Of a stretch of DNA of 49,330 nt, positions 35,718-48,100 are shown piece by piece. A program made the translations under genes and the position numbers. Every line of letters begins with the position of its first letter. The first letter of the stretch is position 1. The notes under the pieces were generated by a model. It was not told where the DNA came from. It saw only the letters and a list, made by a program, of their open reading frames with translations, and did not search any database. Source of the DNA: Priapulus caudatus (taxonomy: Eukaryota > Priapulida > Priapulimorpha > Priapulimorphida > Priapulidae). The stretch is taken from NCBI RefSeq assembly GCF_000485595.1, contig NW_014577727.1, forward strand, positions 123,347 through 172,676. Direction: 5' to 3'.

Positions 35718-38709
35718 ATGACCCGAGCGCCTCTTGGCGTTATTGAACAGGCTATTGGAAATCTGGCTAAGGTGGATGAGTACCTGGCAACAGGTATGGA
35801 AATGACTACAAACGCAACATTGGATCTGCTAGAATGTGATAAAGGTAATTTATCGTATTTACACATGTATAACTATAAGTCGCATTTGTACAGGGTTCGA
35901 ATTTTGGCTGAAAATCTAGTGGACAGCAGGACCACCAACTTCAGAAAGTTGGTGGTCCTGCACAGAAGTTGGTGGTCCGCTTATTTACTAGCAGTGAGTA
36001 ACAAAATAGTATACAAAAATAACCATTGGCATTAACAATGATAAAATAATATATCTCAAGCTCAAGGAATGGCGGGGGAGCTTGTGGGAAAGGTTTTACT
36101 TTCGTTTTTCTCCTCCCCAGTCCACGGTACCCCCATGCATAGATCAATGCTGCCACACATCCGCAAAGTTACAAGTGCCTATAGAATCTTGATACAGTTT
36201 ACATTGCTTCTAGATATCCAACTGAATAAAAATAGTTCACTTTCTACGTAAAGAAAAGTGACGAATTCAGTTAACAGCTTTGATTATGTGCGTGTCAGGT
36301 ATCACTGGTCGTGCCCTCACTCCCCACGATAACCCCTGCGACATATGAACTTATTGTTATGCGGTCATAAAAACACTGGGGTCATGCCGCAATCGATTTT
36401 TTAGACTGTCACGAGGTTTTGTTCGTGTGGCGAATCATGCGTTGAGGGAGTTCATGCCCTCGGCTCTAGATGTTTTGGATACCCTGTCTATGCTCAGGAA
36501 CGGAGCGTATTAGAATGCGCTCCAGTTTACAAGTCTGTCTAAACAACCGTTGCGATAACCGTAGTATTTCTGCGTAATATGAGGGGAAAAAGTGCCGGTC
36601 AGGAGGACCGGCAGTTTCGTAGAGATGGTAGCCAAAGCAAAAGCTTGGTGGCCTCGGGCCTCCGGGTCGGCACTAATTTCGAACGCTGCATTTGTATATA
36701 TTATATAAGTCCCACCCCATATTTTGCCTTGAAAAGTTGGTACAAACATTGGTACATTAACAAGATTTCTTAGCCTCGTGTATAAGTCGCACTCCTGATT
36801 TTTTTATAGACATACAAAAAAGTGTTACTTATACATGAGTAACTACGGTATGTGTGAATAAAGGGCAGATCCAGGATGTTAATGAGGTGGTGATTACTCT
36901 CAATGGGAAAGTTTAACTGCTGTATAAAAATGATATCCTTGCTGCAGTTGCAGTAGGTTTAGTTACATTGAAAAGTTTGACGTTTACAGTGAAATAAAAG
37001 TAATTCTTACTTGTATTCATCAGCAGAGGAATTGATTTTGGTATTTATTTTCAGATTTAAATGAAGAAACATTATCAGACCTGAAAAATGTAATGCTGAA
37101 ATTCGTTGAGATGGAGACAGAATTGGGACACTTCCGAAGTGCCACTGAGCATGCTAAGCAGGTAGAAATGCACAGTAGGCTTGTGTATTATTTAAAGAAG
37201 CCAGGATTTCATTATCCACAGGATTAGCTGCTCTACTTTTTAGAGCCATACCATGTGGGACCACGGCTCCAACGCTATTCATATGTCTTTCGGTTTGCCT
37301 GCCAACAACTTAAAGCCAATGCAATGAACTACACTATAAGTTATCACAAAAGCTATCGTGCAACTTTCTTCCTTCTGTCAAATATTATCAAATTGAATTT
37401 CCTTAAATTCTAGGACTTGCATGCACGTGTGATATACACATTACCTTTGCAATACGATTTGGTTATTCTAGGCGATTAATGGAAGCAACGATGGTGCCAA
37501 CTTGGAGGAAATTTTCGACGACAAGTTTCGCGAACTGAGCTCCGCGACGGACGCTGATGCACTGAAGGAGCATAAGGCATACAAAGACATGTTACAGAAA
37601 GTCACTGACATGCTTCAGCCAGGTACAGTCAACCCTGTATGCTGTATTTAAGTAACCAGGGTCATTCACGGGAAATGCCGCAAATTCTCTTTGTAGGCAG
37701 GTGGCCATTACATATATATTGTTACTCTGTACAACTCCCGTTCAAGGGAAGCATCAAGTCTCCTTTATAGATTAGGCACCGCTATCACGGATGAATATAT
37801 TAGAATAGTTGTCGGTGTGTTTTGCAACGTAGTTGCTCTTAATTTTATTATCTTTATCTATCTTTCTCTGTGCATGCTTGCGTGCGTGCGTGCATATATG
37901 TATGGCAGCCAGTTCTCATACAGCACACCACATGGACTTTGATTCCCTGCTTAGGTTCACTTACCCTCCTGTTGCAGGTGAGGCTGAGGAACAGCTTAGT
38001 GAGAATGTTGAGAGTTCTGATCTTGAACGTTCAGGACTCATAGTCACACAGCAGGACGTCGTCACAAAGTGTCCCTTCATGTTGACGGAAATGACGAATC
38101 CTGTGCAAAATACGATCTGCAAGCACAACTATGACAAAGCCAGTGTTGTGCAGATGCTGGAGGCACGGAAGAATGTGAGGTAAGCTGGACAAATATCAGG
38201 CAACTTCATTCTTCTGGGGTAATAATACCAATGTACTGAACTATTAGGTTAAATGGTCTTATATGTGGAACAAATTTGTTTCTTATTGGTGTCAAGCATT
38301 TCAAAATTTCATCAAGCGGTTTTCATACAATGTGGTCAGCACATCTCCAAGAAGACTTACTTGATGTAACCCCCAATTGTCCCAGAATTTCAGGTACTGT
38401 GGTGATGGTGGGCCAAATATGTGTTTTTTTTGTAATGTTAGGTCATAATCCCAAGGGTCAGTCTGGTTAGAATAAAAAAAAGATTTTTTTCTAAATGTAG
38501 AAAGGCACTGCAATACCCTGCTTGAATTTTCAGCCGACTAGTACCTACTCTATTATTTTTCTCTTATTATACATAGGTGTCCCATGTTGGGCTGCGACAA
38601 TAAGAAAAATTTACAGATGGCAGACCTTGTTGAGAATTCTGACCTGAAGCGCTACATAGAGAAGAAAGCAAGGCAGACTGGTGGAAAGCGTACACGCAAA
38701 CATATCTAG
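35718..38709 (+). CDS. NSMCE2: NSMCE2 (MMS21/NSE2) SUMO E3 ligase of the Smc5/6 complex
   Basis: NSMCE2 is the SP-RING SUMO ligase that docks on the SMC5 arm and acts in recombination repair and telomere maintenance. Five exons join in phase: 35718-35844, 37055-37161, 37472-37622, 37978-38179 and 38577-38709, giving 239 aa (human 247). The N-terminal half is predicted helical (docking region). The C-terminal SP-RING shows KCPFMLTEMTNPVQN, then ICKHNYD, then RCPMLGC; the zinc ligands expected for the family are C176, H178, C197 and C202. The tail is basic (KKARQTGGKRTRKHI). Start choice: ATG at 35718; an in-frame ATG at 35688 would add ten residues. A telomere-motif foldback lies 136 bp beyond the stop. 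Confidence 0.92.
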
Positions 38710-38844
38710 ATGCTCTGTCCGCACCTTAAAAAATCCACGTAGGGCTATATAGATGTGCTGTGTTGTATTATAATGTTCCTAGGTCAACAGTGTAACATTT
38801 CGTGTCATGTTTGATTGATATATTACCAACCACACTCTAGTTCG

Positions 38845-39093
38845 GCTCATAGGGTCTATGTCCCCCAGGGTACTGCCGGAACGTACCCTGGTAACTATCT
38901 AGCTGATATGGTTAGGGTTAGGGTTAGGGTTAGGGAGTAGGCGTAGGCGACTTCCTTGACTCGTTAATGGAGTAGGCGAGGTATTGTCCGGCATATTAGA
39001 TAGTAGTATTTAGTACTAGGGTACGTTCTGGTATACCGGACCGTACCCAGGGTACGTTCCGGCAGTACCCGGGGGGACATAGACCCTCTCAGC
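38845..39093. mobile_element. Telomere-motif foldback element, family D copy 4, downstream of NSMCE2
   Basis: Ends GCTCATAGGGTC and GACCCTCTCAGC. Flanks TCTAGTTCG (38836-38844) and TCTAGTTTG (39094-39102) match 8 of 9. On the plus strand it carries four tandem TTAGGG units near 38911-38936, the minimum for an intramolecular G-quadruplex. It lies between the NSMCE2 stop and the first downstream AATAAA. Confidence 0.88.
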
Positions 39094-39506
39094 TCTAGTT
39101 TGTGTGGCATCGCCTGCTTTTATATGTATCATTAACTGCCTTTGTGAGTGTGTGTTAACACGTGGAATAATATGGGACTTATGTCTAATTGTATAATATT
39201 GTCTATATATAATACATGGTTTTTTATGATTATTTGATTTATGTTATTGATTTTGGTATGAAGTAGAAATACCACATGTAAGCTCACTCAAACACTTATA
39301 ATTACAATGCTAGTAGGACACCTTATGTACGTAACCAGTAACTATAGAAATATATAGAGACACTAGTATAGTACATGTATTTCTATGCCAGCAACGGAGG
39401 AGGTATTTTTGACAAAAATGTGAAAAGGTATTGAAAAGATTGATGAAAAGTCATATATACAGACATAATATCCTATGGAAATGAGTGCCGTAGTCCGCTG
39501 TGTGCA

Positions 39507-39512
39507 AATAAA
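39507..39512 (+). terminator. Candidate NSMCE2 poly(A) signal
   Basis: AATAAA in GTGCAAATAAAATATAG, the first such hexamer I find after the NSMCE2 stop; a second follows at about 39528. If used, the 3' UTR would be about 0.8 kb and contain the foldback element. Confidence 0.4.
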
Positions 39513-39519
39513 ATATAGT

Positions 39520-40190
39520 GCTGTACAATAAAAGAAAGAATATTAGGAAAAGCTAGAATATTAAAATTAAAAAAATGAAATATAAATAGTTCTAATTAAT
39601 GCGTTGCATTATGGGAAGATAATATGGCTGCTTCCATGTAGAACGTTTTTCAAGCACATGAGATTCATTTCTACTCCATAAGTGATTAAAACTTCACCGT
39701 ACGCCGAATTGCTTGGCTGTATATTTATACAAAGTAATTTCCTTTCATTATGTGAATTTTAGTTGCCGGAAAATGTAGACGTGGCTTGCAGTTGCAATGC
39801 CAATGGGAAAGTGATTGGGCAGGCTGTAATCATGTACTAGTACTACTACTACTAGTCTGTACTGTACTGTAGTAATGGCGTATGACTAGGCTACACCTAT
39901 CATTGTAGTTGAACATCAGACACCTATGCATAGAATCTAAGATGTGCATACAATAGGAGATAGTGGGCAGGGTTGTCTGCAAACAGCAGGTCCATGCTCA
40001 ACACAGTACACATGCTCCCTCCCTGGCTAAACTAAAGCAGGAACGGTGGTGTGTGTTGCAACTGCAAGGCCATGCTACATAATCATGTATTAATATAACG
40101 CTGTGGGTACGCTGTCGCTAACCCTTCACCCTTCAAAATAATGTTTCCTGCATCATTGTATTTTTGCAAATTTGAATTTTTGAATTGCTC
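39520..40190. other. AT-rich intergenic DNA
   Basis: No gene recognised. TACTAGTACTACTACTACTAG forms a short repeat near 39835-39855. Bases 40125-40185 are an inverted copy of the segment at 7195-7260, so a dispersed element end is likely. Confidence 0.35.
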
Positions 40191-40383
40191 TATGCCCGGC
40201 AGTCGGGCACGGTCTTCGATTTCCTAATCGTCTGGCAGTTCCTAACCATAACTCTAACCCTAACCCTAACCCTAACCCTTGTTTACTTGAGATAACGCTG
40301 AAAATTAAAAACTGCCGGGCATTTAGGAAATCGAAGACCGTGCTCGGCAGCCGTCAGATACATGCCGGCTGCCGGGCATATAG
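40191..40383. mobile_element. Foldback element G with telomere-like array
   Basis: Arms TATGCCCGGCAG and its complement at the edges, and GGTCTTCGATTTCCTAA / TTAGGAAATCGAAGACC inside, enclose CTAACCCTAACCCTAACCC at about 40254-40279. No target duplication was detected. The sequence is unrelated to elements C to F apart from the telomere motif. Confidence 0.75.
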
Positions 40384-40689
40384 CCACTCTGTTAATATTA
40401 TTCTTACAGCCTTGTCAGGCTAGCTCCCACCGATTACTCTTATATTTAGGCACTTCGGGTAAGTGCTCTTGTATTCTTGTAATCTCCAAATTATAACTCC
40501 TCCTAGTCCTATGCAATAGATTATACGCAGTGGCTATGCGTCTGGAACTGGTTGCCTAGCCTCCATGCTACGCATCGGACATCCACTCACACAGTGATCG
40601 CGCGATTTGCGTACACGCATGCTTGCGCAATAGGACGCTATGCTGATTGCCATAAATATACAATATATGCACTGCTGCCATCTATCCTT

Positions 40690-40737
40690 TCATCCGTCCT
40701 CTCTCGCTCTCTCTCTCTCTTTCACACACACGCACAG

Positions 40738-40768
<31 letters not shown>

Positions 40769-41035
40769 CTCTAGCTCTCTCTCTCTCTCTCACACACCTC
40801 TAGCTCTCTCTCTCACACACACATACTCTAGGGCGCTTTGCCCTCGCGCTCTCTCTCTCCTCCGCTCTCTGCTCTCTTCTTGTCTCTCCTCTGCTTCTCT
40901 CTCTCTCTCTCTCTCTCATCCATCTCTCTGTCCTCTCTTCTCTCATCTCATCTCTCTCTCTCTACACGCATACACCACCAGCCTAACCCAACAACCATTC
41001 CTCCTCTCTCTCTCTCTCTCTCCATGCCACACACA
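40690..41035. repeat. CT/CA microsatellite tract
   Basis: Long runs of (TC)n with interspersed CACACA and TCTCC on the plus strand. The serine/leucine-rich ORFs read through it are artefacts of low complexity. Confidence 0.9.
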
Positions 41036-41039
41036 CAAC

Positions 41040-42900
41040 ACACCTACGCAATACAGCAGAGCGTCTCGTTGCGGCAATCATGCGTCGTACGTTAGTCGCA
41101 AGATCACACTGTGTGAGAGCAGGCAGTCGGAATTAAGGACGAGAGGGGCCAAGGGCCATTTTTTGGGGGCATGTGAGAAATTGCCATTGAATTTTCTCTA
41201 AAATGGATGGGGCACGAGGCAGATTTTAAAAGCATCAAGGCAACTCTACACAATTTGAGAAGGGCACCAAGGCACTTTTGTAAAAATAAAGGAAAACTCA
41301 TAACAAATTAATTTACATCAACCTCTGCTAATGAAAGGTACAGTAACAGGGTTCAATGTTACTTTTTATATCACTAGCCATCGGCTAGTAAAGACGAGGA
41401 AACGCCCCAGCCTCACCTACTTTCACTAGCCAGAACCCAGACGCCATTGTTATGAACAAACTATTGTGTCATCGTATGAATTCTAACAAAAAAATTTCTC
41501 TAAATTTATCTGCTACTTAGCAATTCTACGCATCATACGGATCAAGCTGGCCATCTTAGCGCGACGCGTCCGTTTCCCAGTGCTTTAAATCGCAGTGCGG
41601 GCCGAGTCCACGTGCCAGAACATTTAAAATAATTCGTACGTTCTATACCCACGCTCATAGCACGAGGCGGCACGATTTATCGATCGTCTACGGCAGCGGT
41701 TGGGCAGCAAGCCACGTTGTAGCGGTTATAGTGTTTTTGCCGAATGGGTAGAGTCGGAATCCTGGCCTCCACGAGCTCTGCCTAGACAATGTACAGCTCT
41801 GCGACAAACAGTCGCGCCGCGAACCAGTCTACGGCGCAGAGCACCGAACGCAATACAGAAAAAGGGCAAGGCAGGTTGACTGCCGTCGGTCGGGTTGGAT
41901 TTTCAGGGGCAGTACGGCGATTGATAGGGGCACCGGCGGCAATTGCCGTCGGTGCCGTCGGTTAATTCGAGCCCTGGTGTGAGATGGATGTCCGGACGCG
42001 TAGCCTAGCGGCTCCTCGTCCGGAACCGGTCGCGTAGCCACGGCCTAAATTATAATGAAGAAGGAATTCGACATCGATCAGTTCAGTAGATTGATGTTGC
42101 GAAAAGCAGCAACGAAGGTTTCAGTGTCACAGTTTACTAAACATGATATTGAGAGAGTGCCAGTAACGATTTAAAGAAACAGTGAAACTAAATTTGAATG
42201 GGTCCTTTGAAGGTGAAACATGGTGATAACAATGTGTAGAGTAAATCTGGCAGTTATCAGACTAATGGACAACCGTTAAATTTCAAACCCTGGAAACTTA
42301 AAGGGATACTAGACTCTATGATTTTACTGCATACAACTGTACTTACTGTATAACAAATCGTCTATACCCACACGTACTTGTTACCAGATACCTAATTTAG
42401 TTGTTATAATTAATTATACATCAACGCTACAAAATTTGAACGACGCCATTGACACCCGCGACCGTGCTGCCACCCTGGAAAAGTTGCGCATTTGACAATT
42501 TATTTTGCACGTTACAGACCGAGGGCTAATCACAAAAGTGAAATTATATTTATACCTAAATGCTATTTAACCGAACGATGTTTATTTTAGGACAAATTTA
42601 TCCATAATATAACTAAAACTATATGTTGTTTATAAGATATCACAATCCTTTTGCTTTTAAATTAATAAATAAGAAACACCCCCGTCTGCAACCCTTGGCT
42701 GAAACGTAGTTTTGCGCAACTTTTCAGATCGTGCGCTTTGAGTGGCGCCACCGTCGTTGTAATCAAACTGTAGTTGTTAGTTTTAAAACAAACAAAAAAT
42801 ATTTCTAATTGTGATTGAACCCTGAAACTTTTTATGTAGCGTAATTTTAACCTATATTAACTGAAAATAACTCTAGAACCTAGAGTAAAGGATCCCTGTG
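41040..42900. other. Intergenic DNA with hAT-like ends, upstream of ROMO1
   Basis: CAGGGTTCAATGTTAC at about 41348 and GAATTAACCG / AATTCGAGCCCTG ending near 41976 look like hAT termini but do not share a target duplication, so they are probably separate fragments. The ROMO1 promoter and 5' UTR exon probably lie at about 42700-42920 (GTGGCGCCACCGTCG, then a GTGAGT-type donor). Confidence 0.35.
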
Positions 42901-42977
42901 AGTCGAAGTGAGTAGGTAGAGGTAACAGTTTTCTTATTGCATCTCACTCCAGTATCTGTTGCAGCTCAACAGCAGCA

Positions 42978-44134
42978 ATGCCAGTTCCAGTTGGACCAGG
43001 TGGTTACAATCAAGGACCACGATGTTTCGATAAAATGAAGATGGGCTTCATGCTGGGTTTCTGTGTTGGGATGGCGTCTGGTGCTATGTTTGGTGGCTTC
43101 AGTGCATTAAGGTAAGAATTATTAATGACGTGGCTACTTGAATGTTACCGAGACAAATATTAGTTCCCCCGCATCACCCATAGTTTAACTAATTACAAAG
43201 CAAAGACTGGGAAATTAACTCTCAGAGCCAGTGGCAGCACCAGAAATGTAAAAGTGGGGGGGGGGGCAAGCTGAGGGCAAGGAAAAATATTGGAGGAGCA
43301 AAATATTGTGATCGTGCAGCGCCAATTCGAGCACGTAGTGCGAGAACTAATTGGTGGGGTCCAGGGGCCGGCCTTACAGCATTTTTGAGGTGAAAAATCG
43401 AGCCTCTGTATGCCTTAAACAGATAAATAAACATGCTTGTAGAGCACTTCTGATCTATATCCAAACTTCTAATTTTACTGTAGTGCAATAGTGTTGTAAA
43501 TAAAGGCTATCCACGGAAATTGCTGTTTCGCATGAAAAAAAAGGGGAAATGGAATAAGAAAGCGGACATTTTCCGCTGAAATCAGAAGGGTTGGGAGATC
43601 TGCCTGCCACTCAATAAGAATTCAAATTACATAGACTAGGGTTCAAACCCAAAGAGTGAAAGGCAACATTTAATATGGGCAAATGGAGTAAAATTAATAT
43701 TATCATTGCTCCTGTGAACTGTGTCCTTAAAACCTTTGTACAGGAGCTGACCCCCCCCCCCACACACACATGCACACAGAGAATGCCCCCCCCATGGTGC
43801 TGCCACTGCTCAAAGCGTTGTCACAATAAATAAATATTTTGCCATCTGAATGTGAAAAAATGTTTTATGGCAACAATTATGTCATTTACTAACAAGCTGT
43901 TCGGGTGATGTATTTACTACCTATGTTAAGTTTAGCCAGAGTGAGTTCAAGCACTTATTGAGCTGCGTTAATTCGAGGATTTCTGCAATATCACTAATTG
44001 TATGATCTGTGCTATTATGCTGCAGGTATGGCATGAGAGGCAGAGAGCTGCTCAGCAATGTTGGCAAAGTGATGCTGCAGGGTGGTGGAACGTTTGGTAC
44101 CTTCATGGCAATAGGTACGGGAATACGATGCTAA
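42978..44134 (+). CDS. ROMO1: ROMO1, mitochondrial inner-membrane protein
   Basis: ROMO1 (reactive oxygen species modulator 1, yeast Mgr2) is a small protein of the mitochondrial inner membrane linked to the TIM23 translocase and to ROS control. Two exons, 42978-43111 and 44026-44134, join in phase 2 to give 80 aa (human 79). The protein begins [13 protein letters not shown] first glycine-rich membrane helix, [19 protein letters not shown], is followed by a [10 protein letters not shown] loop and a second helix, [17 protein letters not shown], ending in the conserved C-terminal cysteine. The acceptor TGTTGCAG at 42963 shows that a 5' UTR exon precedes it. The single intron carries a hAT MITE. 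Confidence 0.95.
43229..43808. mobile_element. 580-bp hAT MITE in the ROMO1 intron
   Basis: Terminal repeats CAGTGGCAGCACCA and TGGTGCTGCCACTG are exact complements. The 8-bp target duplication is CTCAGAGC (43221-43228) and CTCAAAGC (43809-43816), 7 of 8. Poly-G and poly-C tracts lie just inside the two ends. No transposase. Confidence 0.85.
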
Positions 44135-44437
44135 TAGAAGCCATACATGCACACCTCGCCTGCTGTGAACAATTGTCCTGGTGGCCATCTACCCTGTTTT
44201 CAAGCTGGAAAATGGTTTGTGATTTACAAGAAAGCATCTAGTGAATGTATAGGATATGGAGTATTAAATCAAAGCGGACGTCCTAGTGCAGGTCCATCCC
44301 TTGCACGCATATTGCGCAAGCAGAGCATGTGTGGGTCATATGGGACTCACTTCATTACTCTGTTCTAATTCTGGAACTTATGAATATGAATTCTGAAAGA
44401 CTATTGATGACGTGAACTTCTGAATGATCTATTGCAA

Positions 44438-44443
44438 AATAAA
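44438..44443 (+). terminator. ROMO1 poly(A) signal
   Basis: AATAAA in TTGCAAAATAAACACC, about 300 bases after the ROMO1 stop, giving a normal short 3' UTR. Confidence 0.6.
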
Positions 44444-44572
44444 CACCGAAGAATAGCTTATTCCGAAAGATTACATTACAGAAACGTGGATAAAGATATA
44501 GAAATATAAAAAGATTGTAAAGTGAAAATAGATTGCTTGTTCTTGAATAATTGTTTTTACGTACCTGACGCT

Positions 44573-44578
44573 TTTATT
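44573..44578 (-). terminator. Candidate SYCP3 poly(A) signal
   Basis: AATAAA on the minus strand, 575 bases beyond the SYCP3 stop and only about 130 bp from the ROMO1 signal. The two convergent transcripts would end close together without large overlap. Confidence 0.35.
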
Positions 44579-45152
44579 CGTCATGTGTACATTAATCGTG
44601 AATACAATGTGGTGAGTGTAGAATATAGTAGTGTTTTATGCATAGCAGCGATTTTTATGAATTTTTTTGTGGACTGATTCAAATGTGTTAGGTTTGTTGT
44701 TTAACAGATCCCTCTCAGAATATTGTTAATTATATCAATCAACTATACTAATTATACTAATTAATAGCCACTTGAATAATTGTCAGAACATCAGCCATCA
44801 AACATGAAACATTCATAATACAAAAAACTGAATAACATTATTTTAGGTATTTCATGAATTTTTATATAAATTATACAATCCTTCTGTGCGTTGTAACTGC
44901 ACTAAATCCAATTCTTTAATATAACAAGACAACTCACAATTAACTCGAACATATGATTGATAATACTCTTATATTGTCTTTGAACTAAATACACAATAAT
45001 TGCAACTCCTTCAAGCTTTCACGCTCTTCTCAGTGATCACATGGAACTTGTGTTTTCACTAAAGAGCACGACTTCAGTCTCAATACAGTTTGAGCAGTAG
45101 TTGTGACACTCGTGTTCTCATGCAAGGACATCTTGACACTGCCATGACTAAT

Positions 45153-48100
45153 CTACATTCCAGCCAGAAGCATGGTTTGTAGCGATTTTCTCACATTGGC
45201 AATGTCTTGCTGTTGCTGGAAGGTAATTCAGAATTTTACTATCCCTGCGTGGAAGGTTTATGTGATGGTCTTTGTGGTACAGAAATATAAGTAACTATTA
45301 AATTTCAAGTGGCCTAATCCTAAAATATTTCAGAATATAACTGAAGCTTTTGAAATGAAGAGGTAGACAAGTATGTAACCTGGTGTAGATGTAATCTGAA
45401 CTATGAATTCACATTTAGTCAATTGCAGGTGTAGGTTAATAAAAGCAAATGCACCCTAAAGGTAGGAAATGTGTGCCTCTACCAATTAAATGTAGAAGGC
45501 ATGACTTCATGTTCTATAGTTAATAGCACAGCACAGTTTTATGAGCTCAGTGCTGATGGCACTTGGCCAAGAGGCATGCAAACCGTACTTACAGTATCCA
45601 TGAGAATTTTCTTCTGTAGCAGCGCCATCTCCTTGCGCAGCTCGCTCTGGACACTACCTTGTTGTTGGTTGTGGCTGCTCTCCAACTCCTCCATGCCCTT
45701 TAGAACAGAATCACGTAAACCGACATAAGTGGTTGTCATTTCGGTCCAAAATTTCAGACAATAGTCGTTTAACTGCATTTGATATGCAATCACGAAGACC
45801 TTATTAAATGTGACTAATTGGTAAAGACAAAATATGGACAGACTTCAGCAGAAAACAGCAATCGAAGTGATTGAGATGTAAAATTTATCATCAAATTATT
45901 TAATTGGTCTCTTATGAGAAGCTGAAAATGTCGACTAAATTTTGTTTTTGAGTGTGATATTTTATATCAAATGTTAATTATGTATAGTGTTAGATGTTAC
46001 CTTGGTAAATGACTCGTGAAGTTGGCGTATGGTTTTGAGTCTTGCACTTTGCAGTGTTCGGCTTTGCTGGAAAAGTTTCTGCTGCTGCCTGAATAAAGTC
46101 TAACAACAAAACATAAGTAAGGACAGTAAGGCTGTTAAAATGTGCTCTGAATTGAACACTCACAGTTAACTAAGGCAACTTGGTAGCTAACTAGCATAGC
46201 TAACATACACATTTATTCTTGCCATAAAAGTAAATATTAAGACCCACAGCTTTGTAGAAAGGCTACTGTTTATTGAACTAGAGCTGCCAGTATCTCTTGA
46301 ACGGACATTGTTTCTAGTATGCAAGTAAAATCGAGATGCATCTTGTTAGCAACTGTGCCATAAGCCCCACCACCAGTTTTTCCTCTTGATCCTTCGACTT
46401 TGTGAGATCCTCTTCCCACTGGCCAAATACCAGAGCCACTTGACGGCAGTATTCTTCATTCAGTCTCTGTCTGTATGTGTGTGAAGATGATAAATTTATA
46501 TATTAGTCGAAAAACATGAATTAATCTAACATCTGAGAACAAAACATAGGAATGCCTAACGCAACAATGCATGTAATTACATCTATGATTATTAGAGGCC
46601 TAAGATAAAATATTGCTTGTTTCCCCTTTACCGACCAACTTGCCTAAACACCGTTACTTGACACATTTTATTTGCCGATTAAAACAAAACAAAAATTATT
46701 TTATTTCGCCAAAAACATATACACAAAACAGAATATACAAAATACATACACATATCTTGTCAAAACAAAATAAAAAAGATTTTTTACCTACCTACCTACT
46801 CGATACCCTGAGAGGCGAGTAGGTAAAGGGGAAACAAACAATTTTTTAAGGGTGGCCTTATAGGTCTTTGCTGATATAACATGACACGTATAATCATCAT
46901 CAAAGTCCTATTTTTGAAATTTTCTAACCTCTCAGTAGCCTGAGCCTTCCACACATCTTCTACTTTCTTGTTGCTGCTTTTTATTGATTCCTTCGTAAAC
47001 TGTTCAAGCTTTCTTTTCTTTGTCAGCAGTGACTTATTTACATCAGCTATATTTTATAGCAAAAAAAATGTAATAAATAATTTAATTTATCTTTATAAAT
47101 AATGTCATGACAGACACTAATATTTAATGCTGCGTGTTACCAAGCATTTTGGTAAATGAATTACAACTGCTCTATAACCCAATAATAGAAGTTCTAGTTT
47201 GATAAAGTTTCATATAAATCCCATAATTCTAAGTGCACAGACACCAGTTCTGCAAATAATTCTTTTTCACATTTTCATCATTTTGGGCCGTTATCAAGGT
47301 AATTAGTTTACAATGATTATACGCCAGTTAGTTAATTTTTTGTAAGATGCATACTTGTTATAAATTTCAAGCCAATTCAATCTAATTAATATGAAAAACT
47401 TAAACTCACTTTGTTCTATATATCTACTATTTCCTGCCATCCATAGATAGGAAATACTAATATTTTAAAACACGTATACGGATTGTATTATATTGAGTTT
47501 ACCTCCAAAACACTCCAACATTTTTTGCATCTCACCCCTGCAAAGATAAAAAAAATTAAAATTAATACAAACTTTAAAATTTGAAAATCGCGTTTTTATT
47601 CACTCCTGTGCTAAAGTTATCTTCACTATAACTATGAAGACATGGTTTATGTGACCTTGATGGTATATATTTCGTCTTATTGCTTTACCCAACGTTTGGC
47701 GCAACATTAGTAGACTGATCATCTCCATAGTAATCATCGTCGTCATCATCGTTGTCACCACCTGGACCCTCTGGATGATATGCCCTTTTCTTTGATGCTT
47801 TTGAGCTACCAGGTTTGACACAAACTGGTGTCTCTTCCTCTGGTATTACTAAAAGTATTTTCAAACAGCTACATATTGGTTTTGTGTTCTATTCATGGAG
47901 TATAGTATCTTCACTTTAGGAACATCAAAACTGAATACGGAAATATCAAAGCCAAGCATAATCGATAATTAATGTGCAAGTAGTAGTAAACATAGAGGGA
48001 CAATAATAATGATGAAATAGTAAAAAGGAACGGCAGGATTTGATTAACTCGAGGTAATGGACACACAGACATGATCGATGCAGGGGGTTATACTTATAAC

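Noticed and set aside
37911-37977. Possible extra NSMCE2 exon (AG at 37912, GTGAGG at 37978)
   Set aside because: The acceptor at 37977 alone restores the phase after 37622 and gives a protein of the normal family length. The upstream segment has no family similarity.
40552-41095. Serine/leucine-rich ORFs
   Set aside because: They read through a CT/CA microsatellite, so low complexity explains the open frames.
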